Below are positions 45,994 to 55,622 of a DNA stretch of 64,000 nucleotides, in pieces (position 1 is the stretch's first letter; each line of letters opens with the position of its first letter). The DNA lies in assembly GCA_964615935.1 (NCBI GenBank), contig CAZTTG010000019.1:1-64000 (forward strand), read 5' to 3'. Source of the DNA: CAZTTG01 sp964615935 (lineage in GTDB: Bacteria > Planctomycetota > UBA1135 > GCA-002686595). The notes beneath the pieces are model-generated. The model saw nothing but the letters and a program-made list of their open reading frames with translations. It had not been told where the DNA came from and searched no databases. The position numbers and the translations under genes were made by a program.

Positions 45994-45999
45994 TATACT
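45994..45999 (+). promoter_or_regulatory. Possible -10 element of the sulfatase gene
   Basis: TATACT in GGCTATACTCG, 47 bases before the ATG at 46046. The same GACTATACTCG-like context appears before the gene at 63357. No -35 seen. Confidence 0.35.
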
Positions 46000-46045
46000 C
46001 GATCGGGAGTCCGCGCGAGCCGCCTCGAGGCCTCCCGTCCACCGC

Positions 46046-47479
46046 ATGAGAGCCGCCGCCATCAGCGTCCTTCTGGCCGCCGTCGCCTCCGCGCAGCAGG
46101 CCGCGGACCGGCCCAGCGTCCTCCTCTTCCTCGCCGACGACATGGGCATGGGGGACGTCCGGGCCTACGACGAGACCTCCTCCATCCCCACGCCCAGCAT
46201 GGACCGGCTGGCCGCGGAGGGCTGCCTCTTCCGCGACGCGCACAGCCCCTCGGCCGTGTGCACCCCGACCCGGTACAGCGTGCTGAGCGGGGAGTACGCC
46301 TTCCGCAGCGAGCTCGACGACTTCGTGCTCCGCTCGGCCTACGACGCGCCGCTGCTCGACCCGCAGCGGGAGAGCCTCGCCGCCCTGCTGCGCCGCGCGG
46401 GCTACGCCACGGCGGCCTTCGGAAAGTGGCACCTGGGCATGAGGTGGACCAACCGCGCGGGCGACGGCGCGGCCCGCCCCGGAGTCGGCGCCAGCCGGTT
46501 CACGACGACCGACGTGGACTTCGCGAAGCCGATCCTCGAGGGCCCCCTCGACCTCGGCTTCGACCGCTTCTTCGGCCTCGCCAGCTCGATCCACCACGGC
46601 CCCTACACCTTCGTCGACGACCGCCGCGTCGCGGAGGTACCCACCGAGCTGCGGGAGAGGGTACTCACCCGCGACGGAGCCTTCCGCGAGGGCTGGGTCG
46701 CGCCCGGCTGGAAGGACGACGGCCAGGGCGAGGCCATCTCCACCCGGGCCCTGGAGTGGTTGCGGGAGCACCTCCAGGACTCGCCGGAGCAGCCCTTCTT
46801 CCTGTACTACGCGGCGGTCGCCAACCACTCCCCCCACGTCCCGCCGAAGGAGCTGCACGGGCACCCGATCCGCGGCGCCGGCGGCCAGGACGACGGCCTC
46901 GCCTCGCGCAACGACATGATCGTGCAGAACGACGTCATCCTCGGCCAGCTCCTGGAGCTCCTGGCCAACTTCGACGGCGCGGCCGAGAACACGCTCGTCA
47001 TCCTGACCAGCGACAACGGGGCCGACGGGGGGCGCTACACCCCGATGAGTGGAGGGAAGGGCAGCCTCTACGAGGGCGGCCACCGGGTCCCCTTCATCGC
47101 CCGCTGGCCGGAGAGGCTCCCGGCGGGGAGCGAGTCGGACGCGCTGCTGGGCCTCAACGACCTCTACCGCAGCCTGGCCGCCCTCGCCGGCGCGGAGCCC
47201 GCCGAGGGCGCGGCCCGGGACAGCGAGGACCTCTCCGCCCTCCTGAGCGGGGCCGACCTCTCGGCCGGGCGCGGCCGCGCCCTGATCGTGCAGGACAACG
47301 GCGCCGCCCGGCGCCTGGCCGCGATCGACGGGCGCTGGAAGCTCGTCGTCAGGGACGGCGAGGCCGTGGCGCTCTACGATCGACTCGAGGATCCCCGGGA
47401 GACGCGGAACCGGCTCGGGAAGATCCCCGACAAGGCCGCTGAGCTGCTGGCCTTCCTCGAGGCCGAGCGGAGCGACTAG
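46046..47479 (+). CDS. Secreted formylglycine-dependent sulfatase
   Basis: 477 residues with a signal peptide (ISVLLAAVASAQQ). The catalytic motif is AVCTPTRYSVLSG: Cys72 would be converted to formylglycine and Arg76 completes C-x-P-x-R. Metal ligands lie in FLADDMGMGD (Asp31 and 32) and later in LTSDNGADGG; GKWHLGM carries the usual Lys and His. It removes sulfate from a polysaccharide or small ester outside the cytoplasm. It needs a maturase (FGE or radical SAM); the radical SAM/SPASM protein at 31167 is a conceivable but unproven one. Confidence 0.93.
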   Translation: MRAAAISVLLAAVASAQQAADRPSVLLFLADDMGMGDVRAYDETSSIPTPSMDRLAAEGCLFRDAHSPSAVCTPTRYSVLSGEYAFRSELDDFVLRSAYDAPLLDPQRESLAALLRRAGYATAAFGKWHLGMRWTNRAGDGAARPGVGASRFTTTDVDFAKPILEGPLDLGFDRFFGLASSIHHGPYTFVDDRRVAEVPTELRERVLTRDGAFREGWVAPGWKDDGQGEAISTRALEWLREHLQDSPEQPFFLYYAAVANHSPHVPPKELHGHPIRGAGGQDDGLASRNDMIVQNDVILGQLLELLANFDGAAENTLVILTSDNGADGGRYTPMSGGKGSLYEGGHRVPFIARWPERLPAGSESDALLGLNDLYRSLAALAGAEPAEGAARDSEDLSALLSGADLSAGRGRALIVQDNGAARRLAAIDGRWKLVVRDGEAVALYDRLEDPRETRNRLGKIPDKAAELLAFLEAERSD

Positions 47480-47492
47480 CCGGAGCTCCCCC

Positions 47493-49061
47493 GTGGTCCA
47501 CCTCCGCGCGCTCGTCCCCCTCGCCGCGCTGGCGCTCCTCGCATCCGGCTGCGGCCGATCCGAGGAGGAGGCGGAGCCCGCCTTCCGCCACGTGATCCTG
47601 ATCTCCCTGGACACGCTGCGGGCTGACTACCTCGGCTGCTACGGCAACGCGGAGGTCCGCACCCCGGCGATCGACGCCCTGGCCCGGGAGGGCATCCGCT
47701 TCGAGCAGATGTCCGCCGCGGCCCCCAGCACCCTGGCTTCGCACGTCTCGCTCTTCAGCGGGCTCCACCCTCACCACCACGGGATCGCGCGCAACGGCTG
47801 GACCCTGAACCCGGCGCTCGTCACCCTCCCTCGCATCCTGCAGGACGGCGGCTTTCGGACCGTGGGGGTGATCGGCGCGCTGGTGCTGCACAGCTCGACC
47901 TACTTCGACCGCGGCTTCGACGACTACGACGAGGTCTTCGACGACAGCCTGCGCTACGGGTCGAAGAAGACGCACCAGCGGCGGGCGGAGGCGGTCACGG
48001 ACGCCGCCATCGCTCGCCTGAGCATGAGTGAGAGCGCGAGGTCGGGCCAGCGGCTGTTCCTCTTCGTCCACTACTTCGACGCCCACCATCCCTACGACCC
48101 GCCGCCGCCCTGGGATTCGCTCTACGGCGACCCGCAGGGGGCCATCGGTGAGGCCGGTGCGGAGGACCTGGAGCGCGCCGTCCGCGCCCATCACGCCGAC
48201 ATCCTGGACCAGGCCGTGGGACAGGAGGCGGTGCTCCGGGCGGGCTTGCGACCGAAGCTGCTGCGCGGCTGCGACGGTCGGCCCCTGGGCATCGATCCCC
48301 ACCTGGCGGCGCGCTACGCGGGGGAGGTCTCGTACCTGGACCATCACCTGGGCCGGCTGGTCGAGCACCTGAAGGTCGAGGGCATCTGGGACGATGCGCT
48401 GGTGATCCTCACCTCGGACCACGGCGAGACCTTCTGGGAGCACGGTGACTTCTGGAACCACGGCCTGTGCGTCTACGACACCACGGTGCGCGTGCCCCTC
48501 ATCCTGCGGCTGCCCGGCGCCGCGCGGGCGGGGAGCGTGATCGAGCAGTCCCTCTCGCACATCGACGTGCTGCCGACCCTGCTGGAGCTCCTGGACCTGC
48601 CGGCCCCCTACCGCCTGGCGGGTCGCAGCTTCGCGCCCTTGATCGAGGGCCGGGGGCTCTCCGAGCAGCCGGTCTTCTGCGGCGCCACCCAGCCCTGGGG
48701 GCAGGAGGCGAAGGGCCAGCGCTGGCGCGGGATGCGCAAGTCTCGCTCGGTGCGCCTGGGCCGGCACAAGCTCATCCACACCCCCTACCTGGAGCTGGAG
48801 GAGCTGTACGACCTGGGGGCCGACCCGGGCGAGCGCCGGGACCTGTTGCTGGAGCCGGAGGAGCCCGCCGCGGAGGTCGCCGGCCGCCTGCGGGAGATGC
48901 TGCGGGGCTGGGCGGAGGGCGCCGCCCCGCTGCGCTCGGGCTTCGGGCTGGAGCAGGAGGGCGGGGCCGGGCTCGGCGGCGACGAGCTCGAGCGCCTGCG
49001 CTCCGCCCTCGAGGCGCTGGGCTACGCGGGCGAGGACGGCCCCGCCGAGGGCGGCCGGTAA
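47493..49061 (+). CDS. Sulfatase-superfamily lipoprotein with Ser/Thr in place of Cys
   Basis: 522 residues from GTG at 47493, 14 bases after the previous sulfatase. A lipoprotein signal ends at Cys20 (LALLASGC). The core is sulfatase-like: LISLDTLRADYLGCYG, HYFDAHHPYDPPPP, LTSDHGETFWEHGDFWNHG. At the nucleophile position it has AAPSTLASHVSLFSG with no Cys or C-x-P-x-R, so the formylglycine mechanism is not possible; Ser79 or Thr80 may serve instead. It may be a phosphodiesterase or phosphotransferase-type member. An insert at about 200-275 is unusual. Confidence 0.85.
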   Translation: MVHLRALVPLAALALLASGCGRSEEEAEPAFRHVILISLDTLRADYLGCYGNAEVRTPAIDALAREGIRFEQMSAAAPSTLASHVSLFSGLHPHHHGIARNGWTLNPALVTLPRILQDGGFRTVGVIGALVLHSSTYFDRGFDDYDEVFDDSLRYGSKKTHQRRAEAVTDAAIARLSMSESARSGQRLFLFVHYFDAHHPYDPPPPWDSLYGDPQGAIGEAGAEDLERAVRAHHADILDQAVGQEAVLRAGLRPKLLRGCDGRPLGIDPHLAARYAGEVSYLDHHLGRLVEHLKVEGIWDDALVILTSDHGETFWEHGDFWNHGLCVYDTTVRVPLILRLPGAARAGSVIEQSLSHIDVLPTLLELLDLPAPYRLAGRSFAPLIEGRGLSEQPVFCGATQPWGQEAKGQRWRGMRKSRSVRLGRHKLIHTPYLELEELYDLGADPGERRDLLLEPEEPAAEVAGRLREMLRGWAEGAAPLRSGFGLEQEGGAGLGGDELERLRSALEALGYAGEDGPAEGGR

Positions 49062-49186
49062 CGCGCCGCCTTTGCCGCGCGGCCCGCTTCGGGGATACTA
49101 CGGGGGCCCCGGAGGGGATCGGTCCGCGCCCGAGCCCGCTCCGGACCCACTCGCCCGGGTCTCCGCAGCCGAATGAGAGGCACGCC

Positions 49187-50530
49187 GTGAACAAGAGCCG
49201 AAGGAACTTCCTCAGGACGTCCGCCGCCGCCGCGACCAGCGCCATCGCCTTCCCCACCGTGGTCCCGGCCCGCGTCCTGGGTCCGCGGGCGCCCTCCGAG
49301 CGGGTGACCATCGCCAGCCTGGGGGTGGGCTCCCGGGGCAACGGCGTCCTCGGCGGCTTCATGCGCCGCTACGAGGACGTCCAGGCCGTGGCGGTCTGCG
49401 ACCCCTTCCGCTCCCGGCAGGTCCGCACCAAGGCCGCCGTGGACGAGTACTACGGCAACGCGGACTGCGCCGCCTACGCGCACTACGGCGATGTGCTGGC
49501 CCGCGAGGACATCGATGCCTGCCTGGTCACCTCCTGCGACCACTGGCACGTGCACCTGGCCGTGGCCGCCGTGCGCGCCGGCAAGGACGTCTACGTCGAG
49601 AAGCCGCTGAGCCCCAGCCCGGGATGGTCGTGGAGGCTGCGCCAGGCGGTCGAGGAGACCGGCGCCATCTTCCAGTACGGTACGCAGCAGCGCTCCGATG
49701 GGCGCTTCCGCCGCGCCTGTGAGCTGGTCCGCAACGGCTACATCGGCGAGGTCGAGAGCGTCCAGGTGTGGTGCCCCGACGCCTCGGCCGACTGGAGCAC
49801 CTTCTCGGTCGAGCGCTACGGCTCCACCGAGGTCCAGCCCGTGCCGGACGACCTGAACTACGACCTGTGGACCGGGCCGGCGCCCCTGAGGCCCTACAAC
49901 GCCGACCGGGTTCGCCGCGAGGGCTCCTTCCACGTCTACGACAGCTCCATCGGCTTCATCGCCGGCTGGGGCGCCCACCCGCTGGACATCGCTCAGTGGG
50001 GCCTGGACATGGATCACTCCGGCCCCGTCCGCTACGAGGGGAGCGGCGGGCTGCCCGCGCGGGGTCTCCTGAGCACCGTCGAGGAGTGGGACGTGCTGTG
50101 CACCTACCCCGGCGGAGTACCCATGCGCTTCATGTCCCATCGCCTGGCGAAGCCCGTGGTCATGGAGTACCGCAAGCGCTGGTGCGACCACGGGACGACC
50201 TTCTTCGGCAGCGAGGGGTGGATCAGCGTGGACCGGGGCGGGATCGAATACGGTAGGCCGGAGCTCGCCGAGGTCCAGCTCGGCCCGAACGACCAACCGC
50301 TGTACGCCAGCCCCGCCCACGACCGCAACTTCATCGACTGCGTCAAGAGCCGCAAGCCCACGGTCAGCCCGCTCGAGTCGGCGATCCGGAGCGACATGAT
50401 CAGCCACCTCTCGCAGCTGGCCGTGCGCACGGGGCGGGTCATCGAGTGGGACCCGGAGACCGAGACCGCGCTCGATCCCTGGATCCACAGCCTGCTCGAT
50501 CGGCCGCAGCGGAGGCCGTACCGGATCTGA
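49187..50530 (+). CDS. TAT-exported Gfo/Idh/MocA-family oxidoreductase
   Basis: 447 residues from GTG at 49187. The twin-arginine signal is SRRNFLRTSAAAATSAIAFP. The NAD-binding domain follows with IASLGVGSRGNG, VAVCDPFRS, ACLVTSCDHWHVHLAVAAVR and the family signature KDVYVEKPLS. The C-terminal domain has IGFIAGWGAHPLDIAQWGLD, a typical catalytic His/Asp stretch. Such exported members are frequent in planctomycetes. It probably acts on a sugar or polyol, in keeping with the sulfatase and fucosidase genes around it. Confidence 0.9.
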   Translation: MNKSRRNFLRTSAAAATSAIAFPTVVPARVLGPRAPSERVTIASLGVGSRGNGVLGGFMRRYEDVQAVAVCDPFRSRQVRTKAAVDEYYGNADCAAYAHYGDVLAREDIDACLVTSCDHWHVHLAVAAVRAGKDVYVEKPLSPSPGWSWRLRQAVEETGAIFQYGTQQRSDGRFRRACELVRNGYIGEVESVQVWCPDASADWSTFSVERYGSTEVQPVPDDLNYDLWTGPAPLRPYNADRVRREGSFHVYDSSIGFIAGWGAHPLDIAQWGLDMDHSGPVRYEGSGGLPARGLLSTVEEWDVLCTYPGGVPMRFMSHRLAKPVVMEYRKRWCDHGTTFFGSEGWISVDRGGIEYGRPELAEVQLGPNDQPLYASPAHDRNFIDCVKSRKPTVSPLESAIRSDMISHLSQLAVRTGRVIEWDPETETALDPWIHSLLDRPQRRPYRI

Positions 50531-50540
50531 TCGAGGCGTC

Positions 50541-51974
50541 CTAGCGGCACGCCGAGATGCGCAGCGTCCAGGCGTGCCGGCAGGGCGGCCCCTGGCGGAA
50601 GGCCTCGGGCACCGCGACCGAGAAGCCCTCGCCCTCGGGCTCCCAGGCGAGCTCCGCCTCGTGGCCCAGCAGGCTCACCGAAGCGCCGGCCGCCGGGCGG
50701 ATCGAGCTCAGGCGGATCTCCGCCGGCGGGGTCTCCTCCCCCTCCTCGCCCAGGTAGATGGCGTGGACCGCGCCGTCCTTCCCGCGCGTGAGGCGCAGCC
50801 TGCCGTCGGCGTAGGGCTCGATGGCTCGCGTGGCGTAGATGGCCTCGCCGTTGACCCGCATCCACGCGCCCAGCCCCTCGAGGCGGGCGTAGGCATCGGG
50901 CGCCCAGTCGCCCTTCGGCGAGGGTCCGATGTTCAGCAGCAGGTTGCCGCCCTTCGAGACGACCTCCACCAGCATGTGCACCAGGGCGCGCACCGGCTTG
51001 TACTCGTGGTGCTCGTTGTAGGACCAGCCGGGCGCCATGGTGATGCAGGACTCCCAGGGCACGTGGATGGCCTCCTCGGGGACTCGCTGCTCGGGCGTGA
51101 GGTAGTTCTCGAACTCGCCGCTCACCCAGCGGTCCACCACGATCAGGCCCGGCTGGTGCCGGCGCGCCATGGCGGCGATCGAGGCCATGTCCACGTCCTG
51201 GTTCCATTCCTCCTTCAGGGCCCAGTCCCGGAACTCCTCGGGCATGTTCTCGATGGGCCGCACCCAGGCGCCGTCGAGCCACAGCATGTCCACCCGGCCG
51301 TAGCGGGTCATGAGCTCCTCGATCTGGCCGCGGGTGAAGGCCTGGTAGCGCTCCCAGCGCTCGGGGTGCCGCGCCGGATCGTAGTTGACGTGCCGGTCGG
51401 GCGTGGCGCGGTAGGGCCACCAGTAGTCCGGGCAATCCCAGTCGGGCTTCGAGAAGTAGGCCCCGACCAGGAAGCCGGCCCCCCGGAAGGCCTCGAAGAG
51501 CTCCCCGGTCACGTCGGCCCGCGGGTGGACGTGGAAGGGGCACTCCTTCGAGGTGACCTTGTAGTCCGTGAGCCGGCTGTCGAACATGCAGAAGCCGTCA
51601 TGGTGCTTGGTGGTGAACACCAGGTACTTCATGCCCGCCCCCCGCGCGGCCTCCACCCACCGGTCGGGATCGAAGTCGACGGGATCGAAGGTCCGGCGCA
51701 GCTCGCGGTAATCCTCCTTGTAGTGGGCGTAGCTCTCGAAGCGCCCGTGGCGGCGGTCGCACCAGTCCTCGTTGCACAGGGACCAGGACTCCACCACCCC
51801 CCACTGGCTGTAGGGGCCCCAGTGCATGAAGAGCCCCAGCTTCAGATCCTGCCAGGCCTCCAGCTTCTCGCGGACGAGGGGATCGGTGACGGGCACGTAA
51901 TCTTCTGCGCCGTGCTGGGACATGGCCGGGGTGGTCAGGAGGAGGAGGGCGGGGAGGATCGTGAAGGGTCTCAT
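50541..51974 (-). CDS. Secreted GH29 alpha-L-fucosidase
   Basis: 477 residues with a signal peptide (ILPALLLLTTPAMS). GH29 signatures: WQDLKLGLFMHWGPYSQWGV, KYLVFTTKHHDGFCMFDS, the nucleophile strand MLWLDGAW, VVSKGGNLLLNIGPSPKGDW and a C-terminal beta domain. It would release L-fucose from glycans outside the cytoplasm. It is convergent with the Gfo/Idh/MocA gene and lies 23 bases after a large exoprotein gene in the same direction. Confidence 0.93.
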   Translation of the reverse strand: MRPFTILPALLLLTTPAMSQHGAEDYVPVTDPLVREKLEAWQDLKLGLFMHWGPYSQWGVVESWSLCNEDWCDRRHGRFESYAHYKEDYRELRRTFDPVDFDPDRWVEAARGAGMKYLVFTTKHHDGFCMFDSRLTDYKVTSKECPFHVHPRADVTGELFEAFRGAGFLVGAYFSKPDWDCPDYWWPYRATPDRHVNYDPARHPERWERYQAFTRGQIEELMTRYGRVDMLWLDGAWVRPIENMPEEFRDWALKEEWNQDVDMASIAAMARRHQPGLIVVDRWVSGEFENYLTPEQRVPEEAIHVPWESCITMAPGWSYNEHHEYKPVRALVHMLVEVVSKGGNLLLNIGPSPKGDWAPDAYARLEGLGAWMRVNGEAIYATRAIEPYADGRLRLTRGKDGAVHAIYLGEEGEETPPAEIRLSSIRPAAGASVSLLGHEAELAWEPEGEGFSVAVPEAFRQGPPCRHAWTLRISACR

Positions 51975-51997
51975 GCGTCTTGCCGAATCGCAGGGTT

Positions 51998-54385
51998 TCA
52001 CCGGCCGGTCCCCGCACCCCGCAGCGCGAAGGCGAAGGTCTCCGATCCGGCCCGGATCGTCAGGGTGGCGGAGCGCGGGCCCTCCTCGCGGGGCTCGAAG
52101 CGCAGCTCGAAGAGGGAGCTCCCCCGGCCGTCGATGCGCGGCCGGGGCCGGCGGGCGACCTTGAACTCGCGCGCGTGCGGGCCGCTCAGCTCCAGGGCGC
52201 CCTTGCGGGCCATGGCCAGCGGCCGGTCGCCGGCGTTCACCAGGCGGAAGGAGCGCAGCACCGGGGTCCGGACGGGCGTCTCGCCGAAGTCGGTGCCGTC
52301 GAAGGCCGAGGGAGAGTCGTCGCCTTCGCGGATGCGTACGCCGGATCCCTCGACCGCGATGGCGGCCTCGCGATCGGGCAGCGCCTCCCGCGTGACGAGC
52401 ACGCGGAGAGTCTCGACATCGCTCTCCGAGCCGTCCCGGACCTCGAGCGCGATCTCGTGCACGCCGGGCTCTTCGAAGGTGTGCTCCGCCTCGCGGCCCT
52501 GCACGAGCTCCTCGAAGGCCTTCGGCTCGCGACCCAGGGCGGGCGCGTGGAAGTCCCAGCCGTACTCCGTCTTCCGGCGGCTGCAGATCGAGTCGCGGGC
52601 CGAGACCTCGACCGTCAGGGGCGCCGGGCCGCAGAGCGGCTCGGCCTCGATCCGGGCCAGCAGCTCCGGCTCCCCCACGTGGATCGCGATGGTCCGGCCG
52701 GCGTAGCCGTTGCCGCTGGTCCCGTCCGAGGCGATGAACGCGACGCTCCTCGCGCCCTCGGGCTCCTTGCGCGGGCAGCGCCAGGTGTAGAGATCCCCGT
52801 CGATCTCGCCGGGATCGCCCTCGCGCAGGTGGAAGCGGAGCGGGAAGCCCTCCAAATCGATCGCCCGCAGGGGGATCTCCAGCGTCCGCCCGCGCCTCAC
52901 GACGTGATCCTGCAGGCCGAGCACCACCGGCCGGAGGTTCGCCTGCGCGGCGTCGTACTCGTACTCCGACTGGCCGTGGCCCGGCAGGACGCCCTCGCCC
53001 TTCTTGCGGAACACCGTGACGATGGCCGGGTTGCCCTCGAAGCGCCCGTTGTCGGCGAAGAGCGCGATGGCGGTGCGCCCCTCGGGCAGGGCGCCGTCCC
53101 AGGGCACGGTGATGACGACGGTGGAGCGCTCCTTCGGGACGGGCTCGACGCTGGTCCAGCGGTTGCCGTAGAGGAGCTGCCAGCGCGTCTGGAGGGGGAG
53201 CCCCTGCAGGTCGTAGCAGCCCTCGCTGCTGACCCGCACGACCGCGTCCTCGCCCTCCTCCTGGATGACCAGCGCCGCCTTGCGCAGCTCGTAGACGCTG
53301 CGGCCGCCGCTCACGTCCAGGACGCGGAACACCGCCTCCGGCGGGGCGACGTCCATGGACCGCGCCAGCGAGACCATGTTCCGCATGTGCGCCAGGTCGT
53401 CGTAGCAGTGGTAGACCCGGCACAGGTCCCCCTTGTCGATGCCGGCCGAGGAGTAGGATTCGGGGTAGAGCCTCCGGTCGCCGACCGACTTGTAGGCCAC
53501 CCGATGGCGCAGCTCGTGGCCGTAGGGGACCGTGTAGGGCAGCCCCGCCTTCCAGAGGTAGAGCATGGCGGCGGGGTAGAGCCCGTTGCGCTTGAGCAGC
53601 CGCTTGGTCTCGGGCGGCAGGTAGCCTCCGACGGCGATCATCTTGGTGATCGCCATGGTCTCGCTGTTCGAGGAGCCCACCGAGTTGAACAGCGTCGGCA
53701 GGTGGGCCGCGATGAGGTCCGAGGAGCGATCGGCGCGCTGGTCGGTGAGGGAGGCGTGGGCCGGGGCGCACACCAGCACGTCGGCGAAGTAGAGCTTCTC
53801 GAAGGCCTCGGTGCGGGCCGGCCGGCCGCCGTTGGCGATGAGGTGCGACATCCCCGTGGTCGACTGGTGGATGAAGTTCACGCCCAGGGGCAGCACATAC
53901 TCGTGGGCGACGTCCACGAAGTCGATGATGTGGCCGCGGACGGTCAGCTCGCTCCCGTCGGCCGCCTTCCAGCGGCTGCGGACGTAGCCGTGCAGGCCCG
54001 ACCAGCTCGAGTAGACGTCGTCCCAGATGCCGGCGTAGATCGGCGAGGCCTCCTCCCGCGCCTCGTAGGCGACGAGGGGACCGGAGTCGTCCTCGCCGGG
54101 AGGATCGAGGGGGTAGACGCGGCCCTTCGCCTCGGGAGCCTCGATCGTCACGCGGACGGCCTTCTCCTCCCCCTCCTCGCGCACCATGGACTGGACGTCC
54201 TCGACCGGGCTGTCGTCGTCCCGCCAGACCTTCCACTCGGTCCGCTGGTAGTAGGGGTTGTGGGCGATCGGGCCGTCGCCGGCCTCCTCCTCTTGTGGCG
54301 GAAGGCCCGGTCCCAGGAACCCGATCAGGAGCAGCAGGGCTCCGAGTACCCCGGGATCGGTTGATTGCCGGCCTTCGTTCATCAT
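51998..54385 (-). CDS. Large secreted protein with PKD-like and choice-of-anchor-like domains
   Basis: 795 residues. A hydrophobic signal (VLGALLLLIGFLGPGLPP) is followed by a 400-residue region with several histidines (GVNFIHQSTTGMSHLIANGG, GHELRHRVAYKSVGDRRLYP) that I cannot name. Then come an Ig/cadherin-like segment (LEIPLRAIDLEGFPLRFHL), a PKD-like domain (CGPAPLTVEVSARDSI, then HTFEEPGVHEIALEVRDGS) and an ASPM/SPD-2-Hydin-like end (FRLVNAGDRPLAMARKGALE). Exported and probably polysaccharide- or surface-associated, as it is followed by the fucosidase. Confidence 0.75.
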   Translation of the reverse strand: MMNEGRQSTDPGVLGALLLLIGFLGPGLPPQEEEAGDGPIAHNPYYQRTEWKVWRDDDSPVEDVQSMVREEGEEKAVRVTIEAPEAKGRVYPLDPPGEDDSGPLVAYEAREEASPIYAGIWDDVYSSWSGLHGYVRSRWKAADGSELTVRGHIIDFVDVAHEYVLPLGVNFIHQSTTGMSHLIANGGRPARTEAFEKLYFADVLVCAPAHASLTDQRADRSSDLIAAHLPTLFNSVGSSNSETMAITKMIAVGGYLPPETKRLLKRNGLYPAAMLYLWKAGLPYTVPYGHELRHRVAYKSVGDRRLYPESYSSAGIDKGDLCRVYHCYDDLAHMRNMVSLARSMDVAPPEAVFRVLDVSGGRSVYELRKAALVIQEEGEDAVVRVSSEGCYDLQGLPLQTRWQLLYGNRWTSVEPVPKERSTVVITVPWDGALPEGRTAIALFADNGRFEGNPAIVTVFRKKGEGVLPGHGQSEYEYDAAQANLRPVVLGLQDHVVRRGRTLEIPLRAIDLEGFPLRFHLREGDPGEIDGDLYTWRCPRKEPEGARSVAFIASDGTSGNGYAGRTIAIHVGEPELLARIEAEPLCGPAPLTVEVSARDSICSRRKTEYGWDFHAPALGREPKAFEELVQGREAEHTFEEPGVHEIALEVRDGSESDVETLRVLVTREALPDREAAIAVEGSGVRIREGDDSPSAFDGTDFGETPVRTPVLRSFRLVNAGDRPLAMARKGALELSGPHAREFKVARRPRPRIDGRGSSLFELRFEPREEGPRSATLTIRAGSETFAFALRGAGTGR

Positions 54386-54906
54386 CTCGACTGTGGATTC
54401 TGGAACACCGCCATCACTCGATCGATCTGCTGATCATAGAGATGCCGTGCAAGACGATGTACCAGGACATACCAGCCGAAGAACAGCAGCGGTATCGCCA
54501 GGACGCAGGCCAGCACATCGGGGACTCCCATTGCGGCGAGCAGGGTGATGAGGAACAGGAACCCCATCATGTTCACTCCATAGAGCCACCAGCGGGTACG
54601 CCTGGACGGCCCCAAGATGCGCGATGTGAGGTACGAGGAGACTGCTGCTCTCAAGTCCTGAGCCTCGAGATCGTCGGCCGGCGGCCTGAGCTCGGTCACG
54701 ATCTTGCTCAGAGTGGACAATACTGCGGCCCTCTCACCGATATCCACTTCTTCTATTGCTGGGATGATCTCCCGGGCCACGAGAGTGGCAGTCCTTCTTC
54801 TCTCGGCTTCCTCCTCCGCCGAGAGATCATGGATCAGGGATGTGGTGAAGGCCCGCTCATAGTGAGCGAGATCCCATTCGGCCGAACGGCCCAGCATGCT
54901 CGCCAT
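54382..54906 (-). CDS. Small membrane protein
   Basis: 174 residues. An N-terminal soluble, helical and charged half (HDLSAEEEAERRRTATLVAR) precedes two adjacent membrane segments (WLYGVNMMGFLFLITLLAAM and LACVLAIPLLFFGWYVLVHR). Its stop overlaps the start of the large exoprotein gene at 54385, so the two may be coupled. Codon use is clearly less GC-rich than most of the window. No family recognised. Confidence 0.6.
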   Translation of the reverse strand: MASMLGRSAEWDLAHYERAFTTSLIHDLSAEEEAERRRTATLVAREIIPAIEEVDIGERAAVLSTLSKIVTELRPPADDLEAQDLRAAVSSYLTSRILGPSRRTRWWLYGVNMMGFLFLITLLAAMGVPDVLACVLAIPLLFFGWYVLVHRLARHLYDQQIDRVMAVFQNPQSR

Positions 54907-55078
54907 GACTTTCCGGGATACTCGAGGTCGGCGCGAGAGTTACCTTCCCTCGAACATACTACGCCACGATCGCAGGGTTGACACGGTTCGCAGGTATCTC
55001 GTCACTGCCGAGTCCCCGGGAAACCTCGTAACTCATGGCCTGACGGTCGGCCCATGTGCCGCAGTATGCCCCTGGGGG

Positions 55079-55145
55079 CCCTCGCGGGGGCTGGCTGGTG
55101 GGGTGCTGCGCTGGGGACCCGCAGGCTGGTCCAGGAGCGCGAGGG
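55079..55145. repeat. Intergenic palindromic element
   Basis: CCCTCGCG (55079-55086) is inverted as CGCGAGGG at 55138-55145. The arm sequence matches the palindrome at 1245-1289. Just inside the left arm, 55087-55103 differs from 56946-56962 by only one base in 17. The 54907-55237 region around it holds no gene. Confidence 0.45.
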
Positions 55146-55211
55146 GGCCCGCCTCCGCGAGGCTCGCGAAGGGGATTGGTGCCACCGGCCTTCCCTCCCC
55201 TCGAACTGCGC

Positions 55212-55217
55212 TATCAT
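55212..55217 (+). promoter_or_regulatory. Possible -10 element
   Basis: TATCAT in GCGCTATCATGG, 21 bases before the ATG at 55238. No -35 identified. Confidence 0.3.
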
Positions 55218-55237
55218 GGTCTACTGCACATAGAGTC

Positions 55238-55444
55238 ATGGTCGATAAGTACATCCAATTCGCGACCTACCCTACGCTCGGCGAGGCACATGCCGCTCGA
55301 ATACACCTGCAGGAGAACGGGGTCCCGGCGTTCTTGACGACTGAAGATGCCCTGCCCCTCTTCCTTCGCGAGGGCTCCACCTACCCGGTCTATGTCCACG
55401 AACAGGATCTGGACCGGGCTCGCCAGGTACTCGAGGTGAAGTAG
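55238..55444 (+). CDS. Small DUF2007-like protein
   Basis: 68 residues from ATG at 55238. The pattern matches the DUF2007 putative signal-transducing family: QFATYPTLGEAHAARIHLQE, NGVPAFLTTEDALPLF, then YPVYVHEQDLDRARQVLE. It is a compact alpha/beta fold without catalytic residues. Role unknown; the family often occurs as short stand-alone genes or as a tail on other proteins. Confidence 0.8.
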   Translation: MVDKYIQFATYPTLGEAHAARIHLQENGVPAFLTTEDALPLFLREGSTYPVYVHEQDLDRARQVLEVK

Positions 55445-55622
55445 CGCTCCCGTGCTATCCAAGTACTCGGCCGTCCCCGTCCACCTGGGGCGCCCGGAAG
55501 TCCGCCCCTCGGCGTCCTGGCCCCCGCCGCTGACCTTCGGCATCTCGCTGTCGGCGGGATCCTGAACGCGGGCTCTCACTCCCGAGTGGGGCGGCGCGCC
55601 GGCGGAGGCGGGACGCCGGCCA

